NCBI RefSeq assembly: GCF_003590335.1
Contig: NZ_MIET01000024.1
Span: forward strand, 186,001 to 250,000
Origin: Pseudoalteromonas sp. MSK9-3
GTDB lineage: Bacteria > Pseudomonadota > Gammaproteobacteria > Enterobacterales > Alteromonadaceae
Reading direction: 5' to 3'
Length of the DNA: 64,000 nt
The position numbers and the translations under genes were made by a program. Positions 26,444 through 35,625 of the stretch are shown in pieces. The notes beneath the pieces were generated by a model that worked only from the letters and a program-made list of their open reading frames with translations, had not been told where the DNA came from and did no database searches. The first letter of the stretch is position 1; the number at the start of each line of letters is the position of its first letter.

Positions 26444-26896
26444 ATGATAAAAAAAGCAGCATTAGTATTAGGAGTTGCGTTGGGTATTATGAGTACTGCG
26501 GCAGAGGCCAGAGGGTATTGGGAATATAAAACGGTTTGTGATTACGAAACAGTGTACAAAGATGTAGACTTTACATCTTGTAGTTATGGAGGCTGGGAGA
26601 ATCAGAAGTACTTCACGAGTTCTAGTATTGTTAGTGGACATGTTTCTTGTAGCAATACTATTCATAGCTCTGAGTGGATTGACAAAGAAACATGTAATTG
26701 GGAATTTCAAGGTGTTTATCCAAACCAAAAGTATGTCAGAGTATGTAAAACGACCCGGACATTGTCATCAGTATGGCTTGATTTGACTTCTCAATCACAT
26801 CAGACTCGCCAAGATGCAGTGCGTCAAAAAGTACCAGGCTCTTGTCGTGAAGAGCGGGTATGGATCCCACTCTGTTCAAATTGTCAGATCCCTTAA
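26444..26896 (+). CDS. secreted cysteine-rich protein of unknown function
   Basis: A 150-residue protein with a clear signal peptide (M-I-K-K-A-A-L-V-L-G start, cleavage after A-E-A near residue 22). The mature part has eight cysteines and many Trp and Tyr residues, e.g. C-D-Y-E-T-V-Y and W-x-x-K-E-T-C-N-W-E-F. This suggests a disulfide-bonded extracytoplasmic protein. I do not recognise the family. ATG 26444 with AAGGGA upstream is the start; an upstream ATG at 26390 lacks one. A terminator follows. Confidence 0.7.
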   Translation: MIKKAALVLGVALGIMSTAAEARGYWEYKTVCDYETVYKDVDFTSCSYGGWENQKYFTSSSIVSGHVSCSNTIHSSEWIDKETCNWEFQGVYPNQKYVRVCKTTRTLSSVWLDLTSQSHQTRQDAVRQKVPGSCREERVWIPLCSNCQIP

Positions 26897-26917
26897 TTGA
26901 TGGTTGAAACCGTAATC

Positions 26918-26945
26918 AGCCCATAAATTAGTTTATGGGCTTTTG
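26918..26945. terminator. terminator after the secreted Cys-rich gene
   Basis: 10-bp stem AGCCCATAAA / TTTATGGGCT with a four-base loop followed by TTTTG. It lies between convergent genes and may serve both. Confidence 0.8.
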
Positions 26946-26948
26946 TAA

Positions 26949-27554
26949 TTAATTGGCGAGTCTGCGGCAATTCTCACGCACAAATTGTGAAGGCTTTTTA
27001 GTGATTATTGCCGCGCGTTGTCGATGACAGAAGAATGTATAGACCTCATATTCAAAATCATCATTAATGGCTCTACCGACCTGATATAAAGTAGATACAA
27101 AATCGGTATCAACCCGAAAGTTATGTTTTACGACATAGTCACGTTCAAGGTACCAAAATAGCTCTATATTCTCTTTCTTTGCGTAGGATGATAAAGCACT
27201 TTTGAGAGTATTCCCCATTTCAAAACGTCGAGGAGCAACTTCTCCAGTCCAGTTTTGACTCGAAGGTTTAACAACTAAGCCTCGTTGGGCGAGCGCATCA
27301 TCCAATGGGAAAGTGGGTTTGCCAATATCGATGACAAATTGCTCTCGCTCAGTGTCTCTGTTATTAACTCTATTTTTAAAGCTCTCATAAAACTGTGATA
27401 AGCCTTGTGCGGCAGCATTAGTGGATTGCTTCATATCCATTTTCGGTAAAGCGCCATATAAAAAGTAATAGGCAGCCCAAACAAGGATAATGCCGAGTGA
27501 AAGGTGCTTTACCCAAAAGAACACAGATGAAAGCGTTTTATTTTTTTTGGCCAT
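26949..27554 (-). CDS. membrane-anchored protein with TcpQ-like C-terminal domain
   Basis: 201 residues with one N-terminal membrane helix (about 15-33), then a linker rich in polar residues. The C-terminal domain (about 95-195) matches the TcpQ/PilL-type pattern: L-K-S-A-L-S-S-Y-A-K-K-E-N-I-E-L-F-W-Y-L, then V-D-T-D-F-V-S-T-L-Y-Q-V. That domain is found in pilus and secretion proteins. It lies 19 bp downstream of the LpxL-like gene and is probably co-transcribed. No pilus genes lie nearby, so the role is open. Confidence 0.6.
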   Translation of the reverse strand: MAKKNKTLSSVFFWVKHLSLGIILVWAAYYFLYGALPKMDMKQSTNAAAQGLSQFYESFKNRVNNRDTEREQFVIDIGKPTFPLDDALAQRGLVVKPSSQNWTGEVAPRRFEMGNTLKSALSSYAKKENIELFWYLERDYVVKHNFRVDTDFVSTLYQVGRAINDDFEYEVYTFFCHRQRAAIITKKPSQFVRENCRRLAN

Positions 27555-27573
27555 AGTCTCACATGCTCAATAA

Positions 27574-28497
27574 TTAATAATAGGATGGTGCGTTTTCGTC
27601 AGCACGGGTTTTAAAGCGACGGTGCAACCACATGTACTGCTCTGGTGCTTGCATGATAGCGTGTTCCATTCGGGTATTAACGCGTCGAACATCATCATTT
27701 GGTGCGTCACTTGGAAAATTCTCCAATGCGGGATATATCGTTAAATGATACTGTCCCTTATTATCTCTGACACCACTTAAGCTCAATGTTTCACAATTTT
27801 TGCTGTTTGCAAAAAGTAATGTACCAGTGGTATTAGCAGCATCAGGGACTTGGAAGAAAGGCGCAAACTCGCAGCGATTTCTCCCATAATCTTGATCCGG
27901 TAAGTAGTAGCATAATTTTTTGTTCTTGAGTGCCTGCAATAAACCTTTCACATCCCGTTTGCCGATCAGAAATTCATTGGATCTGAGTCGACCTTTGGTC
28001 ATGAAATACTCCATTAATGCATTATTGTGTGGTCGATAAAAACCAATGCCTTGTTGCTCTATGCCTAAGATACGGCCAAGCATTTCGAGGTGAAGCATAT
28101 GTGGCACGAGTAGCAGCACACCTTTGCCGCTATCTTGCACTGATAGAATATGGTCAATACCTGAAATCGAACCAATCACACGGTTTATACGCCATTGGGG
28201 CCACCACCAAGCCATACCGGTTTCCAACGTGGCAAGGCCGGTATTTTCCATATTGTTAAGTACTATCTTTGCGCGTTCTTCATCGCTAAGGTGTGGGAAG
28301 CACAACTTAACATTCACTTCTGCAATATGACGGCGCTTTTTTAGAAAGCGATGTACTAGCCTCCCTAATCCCTTGCCGAGTATAAATTGCACCTTTTGAG
28401 GTAACCAAGAAATTGTATACAGGCACAGTACACCTAGCCAAGTTAACCAATACTTAGGTGCTAAAAATGCGGATTTGAAAGGGGGGTTTTTGACCAC
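27574..28497 (-). CDS. LpxL/LpxM-family lipid A acyltransferase
   Basis: Inner-membrane enzyme that adds a secondary acyl chain to lipid A. After a hydrophobic N-terminal anchor (about 10-35) the catalytic H-x4-E motif appears as V-P-H-M-L-H-L-E-M, followed by a conserved Arg-rich region and Y-L-P-D-Q-D-Y-G. The 307 residues are normal. Start codon is GTG 28497 with GAGAG upstream. Whether it is the lauroyl (LpxL) or myristoyl (LpxM) type cannot be told here. Confidence 0.87.
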   Translation of the reverse strand: MVKNPPFKSAFLAPKYWLTWLGVLCLYTISWLPQKVQFILGKGLGRLVHRFLKKRRHIAEVNVKLCFPHLSDEERAKIVLNNMENTGLATLETGMAWWWPQWRINRVIGSISGIDHILSVQDSGKGVLLLVPHMLHLEMLGRILGIEQQGIGFYRPHNNALMEYFMTKGRLRSNEFLIGKRDVKGLLQALKNKKLCYYLPDQDYGRNRCEFAPFFQVPDAANTTGTLLFANSKNCETLSLSGVRDNKGQYHLTIYPALENFPSDAPNDDVRRVNTRMEHAIMQAPEQYMWLHRRFKTRADENAPSYY

Positions 28498-28555
28498 TAA
28501 ACTTTTCTCTCACTGCTAATATGGGAGTAGTTTATCTATATGTGCCAAAAAATAC

Positions 28556-28575
28556 AAAAGCCGGCTAAGCCGGCT
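28556..28575 (-). terminator. Rho-independent terminator of tolC
   Basis: Read on the minus strand, AGCCGGC TTA GCCGGCT is followed by a T-rich tail. It lies just after the tolC stop. Confidence 0.88.
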
Positions 28576-28614
28576 CTATAAATATACTACTTATGGATTG
28601 CTAATTGTAATAAA

Positions 28615-29961
28615 TTAGCCCTGAGTCAGCCCTTTATTAATGGCTTCTAAGTCATTACGAGACAGCGTACCAGCAGCTTGCTTCAGTCGTAGTGAGGAAA
28701 GGACATATTGGTAACGTAAATTCGCAACGTTACGTTTTGCATCATAGAGGTTCTGTGTACTAATTAATACGTCAACAATGGTACGAGTACCCACTTCAAA
28801 GCCAGCTTCGGTTGCTTGTAAAGCACTTTCAGCTGAAATAACTGCTTGCTCTAATGCTCTATAAGTTGCAACGTTTGACATTACTTGGTTATATGAGGTG
28901 ATCACTGAACGAGTTACTTCACGCATACTCGCTTCTAAATCTTCACTCGCACCTACATACAATGCACGGGCTTGTTCTGTCGCAGCTAAAGTGCGGCCAC
29001 CTGAATAAATTGGTACATTAAACGTTATGCCAACCGATGTTTGATCCTCACGAGGTTTGTGAAGTTTTCCGTTAGAGTCAGTTAGTGAATCTCCGTAACT
29101 GGCATTTAAACTCAGTGTGGGGTAGTGACCAGCTTGAGCTTGTTTAATTTGATCGTCTGCAATATCCAAATTGGCTTTTGAAATCGCGAGCGATAAATTC
29201 TTATCTTTTGCGATTTCTACAAAGTCAGTTGCTTTTCGACTAGGAGATACTGTTGAGAACGTTTCAGTATTCAGCGAATCAAGTTTATTGTGGTATTTAC
29301 CAGTAATTGTACGCAGCGCTTCGCGTGCCGTTTCAACATCATTGGTTGCTACAATCTCATTTGCGACAGCTCGGTCGAACCGAGCCTGTGCTTCATGTAC
29401 ATCAGTAATGGCCGTTAGACCCACTTCATAACGCTGTTTGGTTTGTTCTAACTGGCGTTCGATAGCACGTTTCTCAGCTTGTACAAACTCCAAGTTATCA
29501 AGTGCACTCAGTACGTCAAAATAACCTTGTGCAATACGTACGACGAGCTCTTGTTGAGCTAGCTCATATTGTGTACTTGCTTGAATAGCACGTTTTTCTG
29601 CGATGCTTAGAGCTTCCCAAACTGACATGTCAAAAATAGTCTGACTGAGCGACAAACTTCGGCTAAATGTGTCTTGGAAACTACTACTGATTGAATATCC
29701 ACTGGTATCATCTTGAAGCGGTGAAAAACCATCAGAGTCTACTTGAGTGTACCCAGCATTAAATCCAAGTTGTGGCAATAAGGCTCCAAGCGCGCTATCT
29801 TGAGCAAACTTTTGCGCATCAGCTTGTGCTTTTGCTTTGAGTACAACAGGGTCATTGGCTGTGGCAATATCGTATACTTGAAGTAAATCTTCTGCGTACG
29901 TTAGGCTGCTGGTTAATGCGCAAGATAAACCAACAAAAAGTGATAATAAGCTTTTTTTCAT
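28615..29961 (-). CDS. tolC: TolC-family outer membrane efflux protein
   Basis: Trimeric outer membrane channel for RND and MFS efflux pumps and type I secretion. Signal peptide of about 23 residues (ends T-Y-A), then the paired TolC repeats. Each repeat contains A-Y-x-V-A-x-x-N-D-P-type, Q-x-x-F-D-x-x-V-W and V-G-x-x-T-I-x-D-V motifs, the last at about 395-405 and earlier as V-G-L-T-A-I-T-D-V. The 448 residues are normal. It is divergent from nudF with a 210-bp spacer, the same arrangement as in E. coli. Confidence 0.94.
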   Translation of the reverse strand: MKKSLLSLFVGLSCALTSSLTYAEDLLQVYDIATANDPVVLKAKAQADAQKFAQDSALGALLPQLGFNAGYTQVDSDGFSPLQDDTSGYSISSSFQDTFSRSLSLSQTIFDMSVWEALSIAEKRAIQASTQYELAQQELVVRIAQGYFDVLSALDNLEFVQAEKRAIERQLEQTKQRYEVGLTAITDVHEAQARFDRAVANEIVATNDVETAREALRTITGKYHNKLDSLNTETFSTVSPSRKATDFVEIAKDKNLSLAISKANLDIADDQIKQAQAGHYPTLSLNASYGDSLTDSNGKLHKPREDQTSVGITFNVPIYSGGRTLAATEQARALYVGASEDLEASMREVTRSVITSYNQVMSNVATYRALEQAVISAESALQATEAGFEVGTRTIVDVLISTQNLYDAKRNVANLRYQYVLSSLRLKQAAGTLSRNDLEAINKGLTQG

Positions 29962-30171
29962 TTTTCGTTCAGTCCTTAGACAATTTTTATGCTAACTGCA
30001 TGTTACCCTGTTTTTTTTAGAAACGAAAAAATAAATACGTAAATCAAAGCCAACAAGTGTAACAGAATATATAAGACTTCAATGGGTTTGCTCAGTCTTA
30101 TTTGATAGCGTTTAATATTGGGTCAAGTGCATACTTTTTAAACCCTCAGTTTAAATAAAATAGGAAAATAA

Positions 30172-30783
30172 ATGGCTTCATTAAATGAGTTTAGTAATCA
30201 TGATGTGGAGGTTGAATCAGTCGAAAGTGTCTACCAAGGCTTTTTCAAGATTCAGGCATATCACTTTAAGCATGCGTTGTTTGCCGGTGGGGTATCACAA
30301 ACGATACGCCGTGAAATATTAGAGCGAGGTCATGCTGTGGCTGTACTTCCTTATGATCCAAATACTGATTCAGTGTTGTTGATTGAGCAAATCCGTATTG
30401 GCGCGATGGCAACTAAGTCGTCACCATGGCTTCTTGAGTGCATTGCAGGTATGGCGGAAGGGTCTACTGATTATGAGCACGTCGTACGTAAAGAAGCTCA
30501 CGAAGAAGCAGGGCTTCATTTAGATAAATTACACTTTATGATGTCTTATTTATCTAGCCCTGGCGGCACAACAGAGCGCCTGTATTTATACTTGGCTGAA
30601 ACTGACTTATCTGAGGCGGGTGGTGTATACGGATTAGAAAGTGAGGGGGAAGATATCAAAACGCATGTGCTTACGTATGATGAGGCCATCACGAGGCTAA
30701 ATAGTGGTGAAATTGATAACGCTGCAACAGTGATTAGTCTACAATGGTTAGCAATAAATAAGGCCAAGGTCTTAGCTCCATGA
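30172..30783 (+). CDS. nudF: NudF, ADP-ribose pyrophosphatase (Nudix)
   Basis: Nudix hydrolase that splits ADP-ribose to AMP and ribose-5-phosphate. The Nudix box runs from A-G-M-A-E-G to K-E-A-H-E-E-A-G-L. The catalytic E-x-x-E-E core is present, but the usual Glu six residues after the first Gly is Thr. G-G-T-T-E-R-L-Y-L-Y follows as in E. coli NudF. The 203 residues are normal. It is the first gene of the set nudF-yqiB-cpdA-yqiA-parE. Confidence 0.92.
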   Translation: MASLNEFSNHDVEVESVESVYQGFFKIQAYHFKHALFAGGVSQTIRREILERGHAVAVLPYDPNTDSVLLIEQIRIGAMATKSSPWLLECIAGMAEGSTDYEHVVRKEAHEEAGLHLDKLHFMMSYLSSPGGTTERLYLYLAETDLSEAGGVYGLESEGEDIKTHVLTYDEAITRLNSGEIDNAATVISLQWLAINKAKVLAP

Positions 30784-30804
30784 GGTAAAAGTTGAGGTTT
30801 AACT

Positions 30805-31260
30805 TTGAGTGAAGTAGTAACACAGCACGGGTACATTCAATCCTTACCCAAATATATTACGCTATGCGAGCGCAATTACTTGCGGGTTTTAAAGATGCTT
30901 CCTTTAGAAGAAGTCGGGCAGCAGCGCAGGGTAACATTGGCTGACGCACAGTATGTCATTGAAATAGACAGCTGTGCGAAATACACCACAGATATTTCGA
31001 TTAAACAAATATCCAGTATCAGCGTGTTTTTACCGCAAGTACATTTATCTGTTCGTTTGTATCATGATGCCAAAGTTGCCGAAGTCATCCATCATGATTT
31101 TCATCAGCGTATCAAGCCATCGTATGGCTACCCAAACCCTCATATGCATCAAAAAGATGAAAAGTATCAGCTAAATGCGTTTCTGGGTGATTGGCTCATG
31201 GCCTGCCTTGAAAGTGGTCGAGTGCCATTAAACTGGGATGTTAACAATGGCATGGTTTGA
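30805..31260 (+). CDS. yqiB: DUF1249 protein (YqiB-like)
   Basis: Conserved protein of unknown function. The start region (L-C-E-R-N-Y-L-R-V-L-K-M-L-P) and the end (G-Y-P-N-P-H-M-H-Q-K-D-E-K-Y-Q-L-N, then F-L-G-D-W-L) are the family's conserved parts. The TTG start at 30805 has GAGG seven bases upstream and gives 151 residues; the next ATG would remove the conserved N-terminus. The last bases overlap cpdA. Confidence 0.87.
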   Translation: MSEVVTQHGYIQSLPKYITLCERNYLRVLKMLPLEEVGQQRRVTLADAQYVIEIDSCAKYTTDISIKQISSISVFLPQVHLSVRLYHDAKVAEVIHHDFHQRIKPSYGYPNPHMHQKDEKYQLNAFLGDWLMACLESGRVPLNWDVNNGMV

Positions 31261-32020
31261 AAATAAATACCGATTTGATAAATCAGCAATAAAAATTGCC
31301 CACATCACAGATTGTCATTTGTTCGAAGATGATACCGGCAAGTACTTCTCAGTGAATACTGCGGAAAACTTTCAACGCACACTAAATTATTTAGCCACCC
31401 TTGAACTTGATGCAATTATTTTTGGCGGCGACTTAACGCAAGATCACACGACGGCTTCATATCAATTATTTGCTAAACTCATTACAGAGTCGCCATTAAA
31501 AGCACCTGTTTTTTGGTTGCCAGGAAACCATGATGAATTGCAAACGCTTGAAGAAATCACCGAAGGTCAAATCCTTGGAGCTAAGCATATACAGCTTGAA
31601 GGGGCCGACGTGTTACTGGTTAACTCGAAAGGTCATACCCCTGCTGGGTGGTGCGAGAAAGAGCACTTGTCTGAATTACAGCAAGTATTGTTACAGAGCT
31701 CCGAACAGGTTTTGGTTTTTTGTCACCATCACCCGTTACCCATTAATGGTTATTTAGATAAGCACATATTAGAAAATGGCCCAGAGTTACTCAACTGTTT
31801 GGTTAACAGTGGGAAAGTTGCGGGTTTGATACATGGCCATGTGCACAATGAGTACCATTATGGCTACCGCGCGATGAGCATTGTGGCCACGCCTGCAACC
31901 TCAATACAATTTAGCAAATGTACCGAACAGTGGCAGCAACAGAATTTGGGCCCTGCAGTGCGGATAATCAACCTAGGTGCACAGGTGTACGATTCAGAGG
32001 TAATATGGCTCGACGGGTAA
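31247..32020 (+). CDS. cpdA: CpdA, 3',5'-cAMP phosphodiesterase
   Basis: Class III metallophosphodiesterase that hydrolyses cyclic AMP. All metal-ligand blocks are present: I-T-D-C-H-L, G-G-D-L-T-Q-D, P-G-N-H-D-E, C-H-H-H-P and H-G-H-V-H-N-E. Of two in-frame ATGs (31238, 31247) the second has better spacing to TGGGA, giving 257 residues. It overlaps the DUF1249 gene upstream and yqiA downstream, indicating one coupled transcript. Confidence 0.93.
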   Translation: MAWFENKYRFDKSAIKIAHITDCHLFEDDTGKYFSVNTAENFQRTLNYLATLELDAIIFGGDLTQDHTTASYQLFAKLITESPLKAPVFWLPGNHDELQTLEEITEGQILGAKHIQLEGADVLLVNSKGHTPAGWCEKEHLSELQQVLLQSSEQVLVFCHHHPLPINGYLDKHILENGPELLNCLVNSGKVAGLIHGHVHNEYHYGYRAMSIVATPATSIQFSKCTEQWQQQNLGPAVRIINLGAQVYDSEVIWLDG

Positions 32021-32571
32021 TTTATATTCATGGCTTCAATAGCTCAGAGAAGTCATTTAAAGCGCAGCAATTTGGAAAGTGGCTAGCAAAGCAGCCAGTC
32101 GATTGTGAATACCTAACCCCGAGATTGAGCTTTGACCCGCGTATTGCCATAACACAGTTAGTTACGTTGATTGAGGAGGACACCGTACTGGTAGGTAGCT
32201 CATTAGGTGGCTATTACGCTACTTATTTATCTCAATTGTACGGTTTAAAAGCAGTTGTCATTAATCCTGCTGTGAAACCATTTGATTTATTAGCGGATTA
32301 TTTAGGAGCACAGTATAATCCCTATCAAAAGATACATTATGAATTAACGTTAGCGCATGTAGATGCACTAGAGCAATTGTATTACCCAAGGTTAGTTCAA
32401 CCCCGTTTGATAATGTTATTACAGCAAATGGGGGATGAAGTGTTACCCTATCAGCAAGCAGTGCACTATTTTGTCGCGTGTGAGCAGCGTATTGAGTTTG
32501 CTGGAGATCACAGTTTTGTGGCTTTTCAGCGCTATTTTGACACCATAGTCAATTTTTTAGATATCACGTAA
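32005..32571 (+). CDS. yqiA: YqiA, alpha/beta-hydrolase esterase
   Basis: Small serine esterase of the UPF0227 family. It starts with V-I-Y-I-H-G-F-N-S-S. The nucleophile is in V-G-S-S-L-G-G-Y-Y-A, and the late G-D-H-S-F residue block supplies the catalytic His. ATG 32005 has CAGAGG upstream, giving 188 residues and a 16-bp overlap with cpdA; the frame further upstream is inside cpdA. Natural substrate unknown. Confidence 0.92.
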   Translation: MARRVIYIHGFNSSEKSFKAQQFGKWLAKQPVDCEYLTPRLSFDPRIAITQLVTLIEEDTVLVGSSLGGYYATYLSQLYGLKAVVINPAVKPFDLLADYLGAQYNPYQKIHYELTLAHVDALEQLYYPRLVQPRLIMLLQQMGDEVLPYQQAVHYFVACEQRIEFAGDHSFVAFQRYFDTIVNFLDIT

Positions 32572-32602
32572 AACTGAACGAATTTAATAAAAGAATCCAT
32601 TT

Positions 32603-34498
32603 ATGAGCGAACAAAACTATAACGCAGAAGCGATTGAGGTTTTAAATGGTTTAGAGCCTGTCAAACGTCGACCGGGCATGTATACCGACACCACGCGTCC
32701 TAATCATTTAGGTCAAGAGGTTATAGACAATAGTGTAGATGAAGCATTAGCCGGTCATGCTACTAAGATTGATGTTATCTTGCATGAAGATAATTCTTTG
32801 GAAGTGTGTGATGATGGCCGAGGTATGCCTGTTGATATTCACCCTGAAGAAGGTCTCCCTGGTGTTGAGCTGATCCTCACGAAACTGCATGCAGGTGGTA
32901 AATTTTCTAACAAAAACTATCAGTTTTCTGGTGGTTTGCATGGTGTTGGTATCTCGGTAGTAAATGCTTTATCAACGCGCGTTGAAATCAGTGTTAAACG
33001 AGATGGTCAAGTGCATGAAATGGCATTTGAAAGTGGTGATAAAGTTCAAGATCTTGAAGTGACCGGCACCGTGGGTAAAAGAAATACCGGCACATCTGTA
33101 CACTTTTGGCCTGATGCGAGTTACTTCGACTCTGCTAATTTTTCCTTATCCAAGTTGTGTCACATTCTTAAAGCCAAAGCTGTTTTATGCCCTGGTTTAA
33201 AAATTCGCCTCATAAATAAACAAAGCAAAGAAACGCAAGAGTGGCATTATGAAGCAGGTCTTGAAGACTATCTAAAAGACAGTGCAAGCGGGTTTGAGGT
33301 ACTACCAAAAAGCCCATTTACAGGCAGCTTTAGTGGTTCGACAGAAGGGGTTGAATGGGCACTTCACTGGTTACCTGAAGGGGGGGAGTCTATAACAGAA
33401 AGCTATGTTAACTTGATCCCGACCGCACAAGGCGGCACCCATGTAAATGGGTTACGTCAAGGTTTGCTAGAAGCTATGCGCGAATTTTGTGAGTTTCGTA
33501 ACTTGTTACCAAGGGGCATTAAATTAACGCCGGATGATATTTGGGATAAGTGTAGCTATGTTTTGTCAGCTAAAATGCAAGACCCGCAGTTTGCCGGGCA
33601 AACGAAAGAAAAGCTGTCCTCACGTTCTTGCGCCACGTTTGTTTCAGGTATTGTAAAAGATGCATTCAGTCTATGGCTCAATGAGCATACAGATACAGCT
33701 GAACTGTTAGCTGAACTGTGCATTAGTAATGCGCAAAAGCGTATGCGGGCAGCTAAAAAGGTTGTGCGTAAAAAAGTCACCTCGGGTCCTGCATTACCGG
33801 GTAAGTTAACCGATTGTTCCGGTACAGAAACCGAGCGTTCAGAACTGTTTTTAGTGGAAGGTGATTCTGCGGGCGGATCTGCAAAACAAGCCCGAGACCG
33901 AGAGTTTCAAGCCATAATGCCACTACGCGGAAAAATATTAAATACATGGGAAGTTGAGTCGGGGCAAATATTAGCATCGCAAGAAGTACATGATATATCA
34001 GTTGCGTTAGGTATCGATCCGGATTCAGACGATTTATCGGGTTTAAGGTATGGCAAAATCTGTATTTTGGCAGATGCTGACTCGGATGGATTGCATATTG
34101 CGACATTGTTATGTGCTTTGTTTGTTCGCCATTTCCCAACGCTTGTGAATAAAGGGCATGTTTATGTGGCCATGCCACCATTATTTAGGATTGATGTTGG
34201 TAAAGATGTCTATTACGCCCTAGATGAAGATGAGAAAAAAGGGGTGTTGGCACGGATAGAAGCCGAGAAGAAACGCGGAAAAGTTAATGTGCAACGATTC
34301 AAAGGGCTAGGTGAGATGAACCCGCTTCAGCTTAGAGAAACAACCATGGATCCGAATACGCGTCGATTGGTCCAGCTAACGCTTGATGAGCAAGAGCAAA
34401 CCATGGAAATGATGGATATGTTGCTTGCGAAAAAGCGTTCAGGAGATCGTAAAGTTTGGTTGGAAAACCATGGTGATAAAGCTGAATTTGGTGCATAG
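32603..34498 (+). CDS. parE: ParE, topoisomerase IV subunit B
   Basis: ATPase subunit of topoisomerase IV, which separates linked daughter chromosomes. The GHKL ATPase (1-220) has V-I-D-N-S-V-D-E-A and D-D-G-R-G-M-P. The TOPRIM domain has E-G-D-S-A-G-G-S-A, P-L-R-G-K-I-L-N and D-A-D-S-D-G. 631 residues, ATG with good upstream sequence. Only one short gene separates it from parC. Confidence 0.97.
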   Translation: MSEQNYNAEAIEVLNGLEPVKRRPGMYTDTTRPNHLGQEVIDNSVDEALAGHATKIDVILHEDNSLEVCDDGRGMPVDIHPEEGLPGVELILTKLHAGGKFSNKNYQFSGGLHGVGISVVNALSTRVEISVKRDGQVHEMAFESGDKVQDLEVTGTVGKRNTGTSVHFWPDASYFDSANFSLSKLCHILKAKAVLCPGLKIRLINKQSKETQEWHYEAGLEDYLKDSASGFEVLPKSPFTGSFSGSTEGVEWALHWLPEGGESITESYVNLIPTAQGGTHVNGLRQGLLEAMREFCEFRNLLPRGIKLTPDDIWDKCSYVLSAKMQDPQFAGQTKEKLSSRSCATFVSGIVKDAFSLWLNEHTDTAELLAELCISNAQKRMRAAKKVVRKKVTSGPALPGKLTDCSGTETERSELFLVEGDSAGGSAKQARDREFQAIMPLRGKILNTWEVESGQILASQEVHDISVALGIDPDSDDLSGLRYGKICILADADSDGLHIATLLCALFVRHFPTLVNKGHVYVAMPPLFRIDVGKDVYYALDEDEKKGVLARIEAEKKRGKVNVQRFKGLGEMNPLQLRETTMDPNTRRLVQLTLDEQEQTMEMMDMLLAKKRSGDRKVWLENHGDKAEFGA

Positions 34499-34507
34499 GA
34501 AGTGGCG

Positions 34508-35617
34508 ATGAAATATTTATTGATGCTGTTAGCATGCTTCTTAGTCCCAATTACTTATGCACAATCGTTATTGCAACAGTTGTCGTTGCCTGAAGGGTAC
34601 GAAATTAGCTACTTCGCAAAACATGTGGATAATGCCAGGCAGATGGCTGTGTCACCTACTGGCGTAGTCTATGTGGGATCACGCAAAGCAGGTAAGGTGC
34701 ATGCTTTAATTGATAGCGATAAAGATGGTAAAGCTGATCGAAAAATAGTGTTGGCTCAGGGGCTCAATATGCCTTCGGGCTTAGCCATGAAAGGTGATGA
34801 TTTATTTGTTGCTGAAGTCAATCGGGTGATCCGCTTTGCGAATGTAGATAAGCAGTTAAATGGGGCAACAAAGCAGTTTAATTACGAGGTGGTTTTTGAT
34901 GAACTACCTAGTAAACGTCATCATGGTTGGAAGTTTATTCGCTTTGCGGATAATGGTGAATTGCTTATTCCGGTTGGCGTGGCATGTAATGTATGTGCAG
35001 AAGACCCTAAATTTGGCCGCATATTTTCATTGGATCTGGAAACCAAAAAGCTGACAACTATTGCACAAGGCGTGAGAAATTCTGTAGGATTTGATACCAA
35101 CCCGAAAACTGGCAAGCTGTGGTTTAGCGATAATGGTCGTGACATGATGGGGGACGACATTCCGCCGGATGAGTTAAATCGAGTGGATACACCACAACAA
35201 CACTTTGGTTTTCCATTTGTTCATGGTGGCAGTGTGCTTGACCCTGAATTTGCAAAAAATAAAACCCTGGTCGATTTTCAGCACTTTAGTGCGCCTAAAC
35301 TTGCGCTTCAAGCCCATGTTGCCCCTCTGGGTTTACATTTTTATCGAGGCACTCACTTTCCAAAAGTGATGCATAATAAATTGTTTGTTGCTGAGCATGG
35401 ATCGTGGAATCGCAGTAAGAAAGTGGGCTATCGCGTAATGATGGCGACAATTAAAGGGGGTGAAGTCACCGCCTATGAACCATTTGTGAGTGGTTTTTTA
35501 TCAAAAGAGCAAACCTTAGGTCGTCCGGTTGCGTTCGCTGAATTGGCGGATGGTTCTTTGTTAGTTTCGGATGACTATGCGAACGCGGTTTATCGTATTC
35601 GCTATAACAATAAATAG
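34508..35617 (+). CDS. PQQ-type sugar (sorbosone/glucose) dehydrogenase-like secreted protein
   Basis: A secreted beta-propeller protein of the soluble glucose/sorbosone dehydrogenase family. It has a signal peptide (1-18, ending Y-A-Q), then repeated blade motifs: L-P-x-G-Y-x-[27 protein letters not shown] and a late E-H-G-S-W-N-R-S. The enzyme activity and the presence of PQQ are not shown. ATG 34508 has AGGAAG upstream; the frame starts at GTG 34502. It sits 9 bp after parE and 8 bp before parC, so it is likely in their operon. Confidence 0.8.
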   Translation: MKYLLMLLACFLVPITYAQSLLQQLSLPEGYEISYFAKHVDNARQMAVSPTGVVYVGSRKAGKVHALIDSDKDGKADRKIVLAQGLNMPSGLAMKGDDLFVAEVNRVIRFANVDKQLNGATKQFNYEVVFDELPSKRHHGWKFIRFADNGELLIPVGVACNVCAEDPKFGRIFSLDLETKKLTTIAQGVRNSVGFDTNPKTGKLWFSDNGRDMMGDDIPPDELNRVDTPQQHFGFPFVHGGSVLDPEFAKNKTLVDFQHFSAPKLALQAHVAPLGLHFYRGTHFPKVMHNKLFVAEHGSWNRSKKVGYRVMMATIKGGEVTAYEPFVSGFLSKEQTLGRPVAFAELADGSLLVSDDYANAVYRIRYNNK

Positions 35618-35625
35618 GGTGTTAC

